A stretch of DNA of 64,000 bases from Steromphala cineraria (lineage: Eukaryota; Mollusca; Gastropoda; Trochida; Trochidae). The stretch spans positions 74,157,060-74,221,059 of the forward strand of contig OU744721.1 in assembly GCA_916613615.1 (NCBI GenBank), given 5' to 3'. Numbering within the stretch: position 1 is the stretch's first letter; each line of letters starts with the position of its first letter. The position numbers and the translations under genes are program-made. The notes under the pieces were generated by a model. It ran no database searches. It saw only the letters and a list, made by a program, of their open reading frames with translations, and had not been told where the DNA came from. Shown piece after piece: positions 23,301 to 35,300 of this stretch.

Positions 23301-26300
23301 GGGAATTTTGAGTGGTTCACATTCTGCAAAGGAAAGGTTTAACTTCCGAAGGGTTGTCAATAAGCTATGGGAAATTTACAGTAATCGAAATTGAATAATG
23401 GTAACGATTGGACGCGTCAAAGTGACATGACATGAAAAACAACGCTTTTAATGCGAAAAAGAGAATTGTCCAAATTGTGTTTCGTGATTAGCTTTACTGA
23501 TTTAACATTACTTTTTCATTTTTGAATAAAATCATGTTACCCAGGGTAAGAACGTCCTTCGGCATATACGATGTTTCGTATTGTCTCGTACGATAAAATA
23601 CGCGCAATAATGACTGATATGTGGTGTATAAGTTACGTATTTGCAAATGTGGATTCATACAGCACAGCTTATGTTCCCCAAAAGGAAAGCGAAAGGATGA
23701 ATTGTAAAGTCAAATCAATGTCAATCATATGCTGTAGAATTGAAGCTAGTTATTAATTTGTAACGAAAACAAACACTGAAAGAAAACAAGTATTTAACAT
23801 TAGTTAAAACAAAACTATTCTTCAAATCGGTAATTGTTGCAATAATACAGACATATACTCGAGTCTCACCGACAGTTTGATCATGAACTTTGACCCCTCT
23901 CACTACGACCTCACAGAGGTAGAGCCCGGGCGTCGGTTTGCTGATCTGTACAGCGAGTCCTTGGGTGTCAGTGGAATTACACGTGAGTGTCCGTGTTTCT
24001 CCACACGTGAAAGTAGGTATGCTTCTTGCACAGTCCACTTCCCCTTTGTTCGGGGTTACCACGGTGATTGTTAAGTTGGACAAACGTTTACCTGCATGAT
24101 GAATGCTAGATACATTGTATGTTTAGACACATCAGTCCTGCAAATCCTGCATTTTGTATCAAATGAATCAAAATCCTGTTTATTCATTTATCTCGCGTTT
24201 AAGTTGGTTCCATTCATCATATTTGTTTTAGTTAGAGTGATATAAGGGTGTACATAAGTCTTTAAAATACAAATAGGAGTTAGTAACTGAAATGAAACGC
24301 AAACGCTGATGTATATACGAATTGCCAAGATTTTAATGTAATATTATCGTTCTTATCGAAATGGTTGTTAACGAAAACTGGTAATATCAACTTTACCTTG
24401 AGTAAATATTTTTTTTATCGTTTTGAACAGAACAGACAACCAAGGACATAATACATTTGTACAATATTGCAAATATGATATCCATTCCTGCATATCAAAC
24501 AGTGATAATACTTTCTTTATTCTCCACTGAAGAGTGACATAAAGTAAATTATATATTATGTAGGTGAGTATTCTAATTTGACAGTGCCTGACAAACACTA
24601 AACACCCAGAAGAAGACACACATTGCTGGTCATGTCTGTTGACGATGGTGACATTATGGACTGTGTATGTGTCTATCAGCTCCACCCGCCACCAGGGATG
24701 AGACTCCGTGGCACTTGTAGCTGAACACGTGTCGTCGAACATGGTGCTCACAGTCCGTCCGTTAACAGCGTTGCTTGCCGGACCACCGCCCTCACTGCTT
24801 TGTGTGCTAGGCTTGTGGTAGGCAATATTTGTTGTGATATCATCTGAAAATATTCCGTGTTGTTTTTAGAGAATTGTAGATTGGTAAATAAAGAGTCTGA
24901 GAACATGGTGTTTTATAAGTCATTTTCCATTTATGATGTCGAGAAATATATTTGTTTTTCATATAATGGAGGGTGTTATCGATGCAATAAATCTATCTGA
25001 TAAACTTGGTATCCGATTGCCTCAAAATCTGATAAAGATGCAAATTAGGTCAAAACACGAACTATTTTCTCAAAACTCCATGCATGTCATGCGAGTCCTA
25101 AAACGGTCACTAACCATTGATAACGTCGTCGGGAGTTTTCAGGTTTTGTGTTTCTATCGAATAAAATATCGTACAAAATCCGTCAGGGTAAACTTATCAC
25201 GCATTCGTATTTTAGAAATCATAACTTGGTTTTCCAAGCATTTCAAGTTGTTTTCATCGTTGGTTTAAAAAATATAACGATATGCAGCTAACAATATCGA
25301 AAAAAAAATGTGCTTCTATTTTCATGAATAACATAGGCATAGATATGGCTTTGACCGTGACGGTTACCAACTTATCAGCATAAACAAATCACATTTAGTG
25401 GTAGTACAGATTATCTAGTAGTGGAGTAACAAACGCAACAACCTCACCTTTGCAAATAGTCATCGTTTGGTCTAAGGATACCGTAACTGAACTGGCGTAA
25501 CAACAATGACAATGCAGCTTTTCAAAATGCAGTTAGAGTTACTTCCCCTTGTCGTAGCGACGTTGACAAGTGGTTCTTACACATTTTGTGTTATAAAAAA
25601 ATACACTGTTTATTCGTGCACTCGGAATCAGACTGAAAATGTCGATAGTTTGTAGAAGACGTTTCTAACACTGTGAAAAAAAAATTCATGAAGGAATATT
25701 TCTAGACTGTTCACAACTATACATCGCCGACAATATGACCTTCACCTTGGTTTATTGTGAAAGCAATTACTCCGCGAAATCTAGGTAAAACATATTTTTA
25801 GAAGGAATCATATTTTCGTTTAAATCCGTTTATTTCTAAATGACATTATATGATAAAGAAATTATTAACCTCGAGTGTTTCCGTATCATTAATATCATAT
25901 AATAGGAATAAAAATATATGTATTATGCTCGCCAAAGGCTCGCATAATACAAATTTTATTCCTATTATATGATATTAATGATACGGAAACACACTCAGTT
26001 AATAATCTCTATTTACTGATTATTCAAATATATTTCCCCCCTTTGAAAGAAGGTATTTCATTAAAATGCTATGGGTATATGGAGCCACATGACATGGACT
26101 CTTTTACCCATGTGCGGCACATTTGCACACCGCTTATACCAGCTAGTGATGAGCCAAAATGTACGATCAAAAGTTAACTTACCGATGCAGACAGGAACGG
26201 GACTATCCCAGTGGTTATTTTCCAGACACTTCAGCATACTCTTGCCAACCAGGCTCATGCCCTTACTGCACCCCTTGACCCTCACCCATGCACCCACACC

Positions 26301-29300
26301 CCTCGGCACCGGAACCAGGTCGTACATTGGCCGATGTCTGTACTCCGGGTAGTTGGTGTGTATTAACTCCGGACATTCTCATATTGAACAAACAAAGGTC
26401 AGTCTCACAACCACACCACAATAAAGAGGAATTGGGCATATAAAAATAAGATCAACCAACCTTATCTTAAGATGACACATGCTATACATGTCAAATGCTT
26501 GTTATTTCCTCGTTTAGGTTGTTGAAATCATATGTTGCCAGGATGAGGCAGAGGTTTTCCAAATGAGAGGTAAAACGTTTGTGCGTTTCTATATATCCCG
26601 GTTTACTTCATGTTCCGCATTTTAACCTTGTTCGCGTGTAAGGGTTCGTCGAAAGTCATAATAAAGTCAGAAGTGAGTTAAACTAAGATACCCTTTTCAC
26701 CTGGTTGCCTTAAATCCTAATGTTTTAGACGCCGTTAATAAAAGAGGAATTACGGAATTACTAAAACAAGTATTGTTAAGCATTATCGTATGATATCTAT
26801 CTTTAAAAAACATACAACTTATTTCTAAATGCATGTTGTTTACAATTAACGCGATCACATTGAATAGAGCGATTAGAAGATTCACCTTTGCCAACAACAG
26901 GACTGCCCAACACCTTGACTGTACACAGGGAGAGGCCCGGTAGAGACTTGCTGATCTTCAGGTAACGACCGAAACTGTTGGGCATACATGTTACCGTCCG
27001 CTGCTCTCCACACTTAAACCCCTTCTCTATAAAGTTACAGTTGACGGGTTTATCTTGGTCTGATTCCATGAACAGATCAATACTTACCTTCAACAGTGTC
27101 TCACCTGGTGAGAAAACAACCAAATGTGTTTTGTAGATTATTTCCAATGTTATAAAAGCGTTGAGTAAGGTAGAAATAACAACCAACATTTGTTTCACAA
27201 AGATGAAGGAACATTATCGATAATCCAGAGTTTACGTTCCCCCGATAATATTTTCACTAACCTCTGGAAACAAGCACAGCTCAATGCGGTTAATAAATTA
27301 CCTCCCCTTAGTTGCAATACCGTCTTTCAGTAAACAATCAGATAGGCCTGTAGTCAGAAATAGGAAAGATGTCATATAGGCAGATAAGTGGTGAGTGAGT
27401 GAGTTGGGGTTTAACGTACTATCAGCAATAGTAGGATGTTACCATTTAAAAGAGAGAAGACCGGAGAGAAAGAAGATCGACAGGATGAGAGAACAGGCGA
27501 AAACATACTTAGTGAGGGAAAGAAAGCCGGTTTTAGAACGACATAAATTAGTCTTGTTTCTACCCGTTGACCATGAACGTTTGAGTGACTACCAGGAGCA
27601 TGTGAGCTCCATCTGGCATAGCTCCCACTGTCTGCGAAGCACAATAACCACCACACCGCCATAAGATGTTGAGTCAAGTGGGACGGCATGAAACAATAAA
27701 AAAATACATGGTACTAAATCTATCTACCAGCGATTGTTTATGCAAAACCTGTGTTGTAAGGTCTTTACACAGTTTTTCTATCGGGTCTGTCCACTCTCTT
27801 AAACGGGAAAGCTCAGTCGGCAAGAGCGCCGATCTCACGTTGCTGAGGTCCGGGGTTCGAATCCCATCAAGGTGTAAAAACCTAGAGTTCACCTCTGTTA
27901 GAACTCTATATGTGTCACCTTGGAGTCCTAGAGTGTAGTGCAACAAAAACTGCTCACTTAAAAGATCCCACGAATTCATGTCAGTGGCTGAATGGTGGAT
28001 ACATGAACATGTGCATACGCCGAGTTGTCGGTTATCAGCGTTCAGCAGCGTTGGACAAACTGCTGTGACTATGTGTCTCAGTTCACTCAGCTGTGAATGG
28101 GTACCCTGTGAGGCATAGAATGGTCATCAACCTGAGCGCCACAAATGGATGCCGGTTGAATACTCCCCAGGGAGTTGAATTGGAAAAAATGATCGAACGG
28201 TGAAAGAATGCCATTTACCAGGGGAAACAATGTAAGCGCCTTGAGCAGCCACGAGTGGATGGATATGTGCGCTATATAAATATTCATATATAAAAAAATA
28301 TTCATATAACTTGGATGGCAGCATCCACCTGTTAAATAGCTGGAATATTGCTGGCAGCACGTTTAATCCCAACTAGTTTAAGTAAGAGGCCAAACGATAA
28401 ACATTTTTACAGTACGAATTATTCTCTTGACGGAAAACTGGGAGTGCTTGGAAACAAATCGATTTGCCCCACCCGTTTTGATAGACAAAAACACATCACT
28501 CCCCTAAAACAGATGCCCCAGTGTCTCTACTTCAAGCTTTTCGATGTTAAACCGAGAACATACAGTCACGAAATCTATGTCATCAGATGCCATTTTTGTG
28601 TATCGACTGCAGGCAGCGTAGATACCTCATTAGACGATATGTCAATAAGGGGAGGTAATCTATGAATCGCATTGAGACCTGCTTGTATCCAGAGATTTTT
28701 GGAGATATCATAGGAACGTAAAATCGATTGTTTTTTCACAAGTACAAGTTCACATATCACACCGGCCTTTATGGTCATAATAATATGGTTGAATCATATT
28801 AATAAATATAGGTTATTTGCATTGCTGACAGTTTATTGATCTGGTATTTCATATAATATCTTGAGACTCACAGCAGCAAGGGTCCTCGCTATTAGTGATG
28901 GTGACACTGGTGACTGTGTGGGCCCTCTCCAGGTCAACTCGCCACCACGGCATCATGTCGTCTGGAGACGTCTGAGCACACCCAGTGGAACCAGAGACAG
29001 ACAGCCCGGTTACCAGGGAGGCATCGTGCCCCTTCATCGTGCTGCTCTGTGTGGCTGCCTTCTGCCAAGCTATGTCACCTATAACGACAATTTGATACAT
29101 AGCGGATATCTTTTGTTTTGAGTGCGATATCACTTATCTCTCATGGAGTGACAGGGTAGAGCCAGTATTTTCACGAGTTTATCGTGATTTATAATGGTTG
29201 ATATTGAATGAAACTTACAGGGATCATAAGTTATTCCCTTTTTTGAGTACATTAAATGTATTTAGAAATGCAGAAATGACTTGAAGACAAATTGTTTTTA

Positions 29301-32300
29301 AATGAAAGTCTTTAGCTGAACGTGAAGTTTATTAATAAAAAAGCTCTTCGATGTACCTTTAACCAATACTATTTAGTTTGCATTCCTCAAAATAAGTTAT
29401 GACGATTCCCAGTTCTTATTTTACCTTGATGAATATCTGTTGAATAGTTCTGTCCGTTGTTCTCATTCTGGTTCCTTCTATCGTTGAAGTTGTAGTCGTA
29501 GACAGTGCTGTAAAAGCCAGGACTACTGACTATAGTAGCATTATCTGTCTGAATGTTGCCTGTGTCGTTGCTCCTGTAGGCGTGAGACCCTCCCAGAATA
29601 TTGTTACCTGCTGTTGAGACGTCCACTGTATCTAATGTACCATTACCCTGCACACCTTTGTCTACTTGTAATTCTACGGTAGTATTGTTGTCTCGTTTCC
29701 TGGCTGAATTTGTTTCCTTATCAGTGGTATAGTTTCCCCCAGGGCTATCGGGTTTATGAAGCTCAGAAGTTCCGTTGTGTTCTCTGTCCGAGTCTGTTTG
29801 GTTGTTTTGTAAGTCCTTTAAAGATGCACCGTTATTTGCATCGGTGTAGGTAGACGTGGTTTGATACGTTACTGAAATAACAATAATATAAACTAATAAA
29901 TACTTGAACTATTTAGTTTCTTAGTGTTATTCATCATCAAACGACAATACTGTTGTCAACACCAATAATTAGACTTACAGTTATGTTGCAAGTAACTGCG
30001 ACGAATAGGCTCGATTATTACTTATTGATATGTAAAATCTACATGTGTGTGTTTATTATTGCAATTTCGTTATGTTCATCCGTGCAGATTGAACAATGAA
30101 ACCGGTACGAGAAAATATCGCCTCCAACTTGTATAACTGTGACACAAATATGCACATGGGTACTTATGTTGAATGTTGAATGTATTAACAAATAGAGAGA
30201 GGTGTTTAACGCCGCTTTCAAGATTATTTCACTTATATATCACTTGTATCATTGCAGGGAACAAGGTAGCAGCAATTCTCTGTCTATGCATTGCGATGAA
30301 ACCTGCGAGCACCGGCTGTAGCTAACGTCATTGGTGGTATTGCGGTGATATACAGTGTAGCACTGCACCCAAATCTCAATACGTGTAAAACAGCTAACTA
30401 TCTGGCGGGATTCGAACAACAGACCTCTTGATTCGAAGCCGAACGCTCAACTGAAATATATGAAATATGTAATATACCATTTCCACACAGGTTGCATGTT
30501 TTCCTACAGTTGACCTGCTGTTGTGGGTGCGAACAGAAATTAGGTTTCTTCACCAGATCGCTACACAGTGTTGACTGCGTCATCAGGTCTTCACATGGGG
30601 CCTCCGTATCTGGTGACACAAATTGTTCATATAATGAGTCTTAAGTCATTATTCGAGTAATACAAGGCTATGTGAATACCGTTGACAACAAAGATCAATG
30701 TAAGTGATAAAGTACTTGCTTGTCATGCACTAACATTTTCCTTGTTAAACCGATACACTGACTTTAATATACATGTATATATCATTCTGTATAATTAAAC
30801 CCAAATGGGAAAAGCAAATCTATATAGTTATTTTACGGACGCTTCTTGTACTGGTAACTTTAGCACAATTCCGACTTAAAAACAATTAACGGCAACTGTA
30901 AATGCCATTAAAAGGCAAATTAATATTATTTCTAAGTTAGAAACAGGAGTCAATCATATCATAGCTGAAAGAATCAACCAATATTCACGCACGTGGAACA
31001 GACGTAACTTGTGAACACTCAGCACCAGTTTTGCACAATGTAGATGCCTTGGTTGTGGACGTTTGGTTACCTTCAACTGCAATAGGAATGAATTTTGACT
31101 ATGAAATTCATGCGATACCCTCCATTCTGATTGGATCAAATACGGTCATGTGCCCGGTATAGATTTAAATGAACCCTAAAGATAAGTTTATACCAAATTA
31201 CCGTCACATTTTGTAGGTTATACGAATCGTGCCTGCTGATTGGGCGAATCAAGGTCATGTTAACTTAACTTTTTATAAGAAGCATTGCACAGTGATTAAA
31301 CCACCATAACACTGTTTTCACAAGTATCTTTCTGAAAGTGTTTAGATAAGACTAGAGTAAGAATTCATAGGAAATGATTTTCATAGTGTGTTTGTCCACA
31401 CTGTTATAACTTGTTTGAAACTAGTAAGTTACACTTTTGTATAACTTGCTGCGCAAGGTTTACCAGTTATACAAGTTTTAAAAATATCTTACAGGAAGAT
31501 TTCTTTATTGTTATATGTTTTTTTTGTCGTTTACAGTCTTTTTTATGCGCGCTTGCTATTTTTTTAACAACCAGTCAACCATGGTCAATGCGATAAATAA
31601 CTGTCTTCTGATATCAAATATATCAACACAAGTTACTTTTATCAACTAGTGTTGATATATTTGATATCAGAAAACACGAGGATGAGATTCTGTTTATCAT
31701 CCAAAATCATTTTTCATCACATTAGCATGAAAGTTGTACATCTTTGAACACTGTATAGCCCTAAAACTTCTAAACCGGTGATTTCATAACATTGTGACGT
31801 CATCGTGTTAATGACGTCACAGCATTATGATATCGTTGTGTTTATGACGTCATAGCATTGTGACGTAATTGCTGATGATGTAAAATGTTTGTGGTTTAAT
31901 GTATTTTCCTGAGTATAGGGCATTGTTCAAAATCTACTGTTAAAGCGATATCTACTAGGAAACATCGTTTGATCTTCCACAAGCGATATTTCCTGTGGAA
32001 CACAGTTTTGGATAAATTATCAAATCCAAAAGAAAGTTGATAAGTTACACTGAATATTTGATAGCATTATCCCTTTCTATCATGAATATAGTAAATGTAG
32101 CATATCAGTGTGCTATTAGCAACAACTTATAATGTGCACTGATGTATGTTGCAGAGCAGTTAAACATACATATAAGTGAAAATGAAGTTCTAATATTTGA
32201 ACTGCAGCGTTAATTGCGTTTGACATGTGTTAAACGCTTTGATCAAGCAGATTTGTCAGATATATGGTGTTTCTTCGGAAACGTCTTTCACTCATTTTGT

Positions 32301-35300
32301 AGTACTCGACAACATTATCCTATGACAATATTAAGATCACGAAAGACGAAAAACCCAACAACACACGTTGTCAGTTGTTAAATTTGTTCAGTTTCATATA
32401 TTGTTGACTCGTGTTTACATGAAATTCTGTGATAACACCTTTTTAACATGTAAACGGCATCATTTGACCGGACAATCTGAAATCAGTGTTTACACTAACT
32501 GTCGACAATTAGGATTGGCAGATAAAAGATGGTCATACATAGAATGCTAAAATAAAATTCCATAGAATACAACGATACACTCTTCACAGATTATTATTAA
32601 CTGATTCTTGCTATTTTGTTCGATGTAACATACATATTATTTTTACATGGAAGGCGATTTGATATACTCTAAAGGTTATTGAGGTGAACATCGTAGATTT
32701 ATTAGAAATGAATTTAAGTGAGAACTCTTTAAATCTAGACAACTTCCCATTAGTATGTATTTGAGGCTTCTATGCGATGTAGACAACATGAGAAGCAAAG
32801 ATTACCGTTACATAACCCGCAGGACCTTCTACACTTCTGCTTTATTTTCGGACGACTGCAGAATCGGCTTCTTGTCACATGTGAACACACTGAATTGGGC
32901 ATATCATCCTTGCAGGGAATTTTGAGGAGAAACGGCATCTTTTTGTTCAAATCTGTAACAAAACGTGAATTTGATTTAATGTAAGTATTATACTTTTTGG
33001 TGTATGGTGAAAACGTTGTATTATTAGACACGATATGCCAGTTTGATCATTGTAAGTTATTTATCAGACGGAAGGCCATGGGAGTACCAGAATCTACATT
33101 ACAGAAGCTTTCATCTACACGTGTACAACAGTAGCTTTAACATGTTTTGGGTTTATCGAAATGAACATCTTCAAAAAGCTGCGTTAGCTTCTCACCGTCA
33201 CACAATCCGCAGGATTTCCTACACTTCTTTTTCATTTTTGATCTTTCGCAGAACTTGCTTTTCACTTTCTGCGAACACACTGCAGGGGGCATGTCGTCTT
33301 TGCAAGGTGTGTTAGAATCTTCACTTGATTTCTGACCTGCACCATTAGCATCAATAGTTTCGTTCTTCTTCTCTCCAGTGGGTAATGTAAGAGAGGCTGC
33401 ATCTGTCGCTGAATTCATACATTGTCGATTAATTTTCCATAAAACTTATATCGTCATTCATTTTCGGGCAATGAGCTTTGTCAAAAGATCAAATGGATAT
33501 TGTCAAATTGACCAGGCAGTCATATCTAGATACACAACACAAAGGTAAAACAAAGACTGAGCTGGGCCTTGAAATAAGCAGAGACAGAAAAGCCTTTCAT
33601 TTGCTCACATGTTACTTTTATGTGCTTGACACTCAGCATTTTAAAGGCAGAAGAACTGGCGCTCAAAGGTGGCTGCCGGGTGCAAAATGCACTAACAAAG
33701 TTCCAATATGTACATGCACTGAGGACAATAAAGTGTTATTGGCGTGTTTTATAATTTTTCCACCGATTTAGTGGAAACGTTTTTGCAAAAACAGTTTAAT
33801 TTTGGCATGCCGATAGCCCTTGTTGTGGAGACGACAGGGTATTTTTTTCGGCCAAATCGGCCCAATCACTAATGGCCAAGCAAGACTCAAAGTTGGGATT
33901 TTTAACATGTTTTTAAAAAAAATGCACTTAGAGGCATGTTTTTTTTAAAAGATACGCAATAAGAAATAGTGATAAAAAGGAAATCACGACGAAGTCGTAA
34001 CGGTCACATGGTTTTAGCGCCATCTTGAATTTTCCCATTTTTCAAAACTGCTGACCCTTTGAGGAATCACCACTCGATAAATACTGGTACTGGAAAGCTG
34101 AAATTAATTTTTTTCTGAAATGTCTAAATTCAAATTCATGTGGTTGCTATGATGAATTTCCCTTACATGGGGTTAACGATGAAACATCCACTTAGAGACA
34201 TGAACAATATATCATAACAATCGCAATAAAATTTCATGAAACAATTAAACCTGTAGGTAGTGATGGTTTCGGTTTAGATCATTGATTTTTTTCGGCTAAC
34301 AATAGCTGTCTGTAGTTTTAAGTGGAGGTGACAGGCGAGGTGCCAACAGCCATGGTGTTTTGTTACTCTGACTCTGTAAGTTTTGGTTAAGTGTTGGCCA
34401 TTAACCTTACTTGTTTTTCATAATGATAGATAATATTTTATAACTACTTCTTTTGAATCTGTCGTCTCATAGACTATATATTGTTAACACTTGTATAATA
34501 CGAATTGTTATCATAAAACAGGTGAAAGCATGTCTATATTTAAATAGAAGTATACATTTCTAATAATCATTTATCCCAAATCATTACCCAGAAACTTTAT
34601 GTAAGTCTTCTTGCATTAAACAGGCCGAATTGATAGGTCATATGGCAGAGAGTCATTTGGTCAAAAACCAAATTTTCTATTAAACAAAATGGAAAATGTT
34701 TCTAGAAAATGAAGCATTTTCCTAACATGGGTTTAGTCATTCTCTCCCAACAGAGGCAGCTCAGTCATACTTGAGTTAGCCTCTGTTCTATTACGGCTAA
34801 TACATGGAACAGAAAGGTAGAAATCTGATTGGAGGCAATCGAAGTTAGTTGTGCAATCAGCGACGCCGTTTCAAAAGTGGTCATTCGCAAAAGCTCGGCT
34901 ATTCCCGTGTAGTTCGGCAACGCTTTCGTTGAAATTTAACACCCAGGGGAGATAACTCTTCCTTCTACAAAATATCGCTTTTTACCTTCTCAATAGTTTT
35001 TATTCGGCAATTTATCAAAATAAAATTTATCATAAAACAAATAACAATTTACACAATTATAAAACAGAATCTTTCGAATGAAAACCCCCATCCATAACTG
35101 ATTCCCAAATAGTTTCCCTCTCACACTGTTAATGAAAAATATACCTAAAGGCATGATGCTTTTGCAAGTCGCTATACGACCGTTGAGAATTCCCCAAGTC
35201 GTGGATATCCAAAAGGTGTTTTCTTTGGCTGCAAATAAGGGAGCTATCTCAAATTACAACTTTTTGCCGCTAGGGCGATCCGCCGGAACCCCAGGATCTT

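Noticed and set aside
24933..25268. Plus-strand frame of 111 codons in an intron
   Set aside because: No recognisable domain and no flanking exon signals on that strand. It is likely chance in AT-rich intron DNA.
27803..27875. tRNA gene
   Set aside because: A and B boxes are present, but no proper acceptor stem or anticodon arm can be formed, and a SINE body follows directly.
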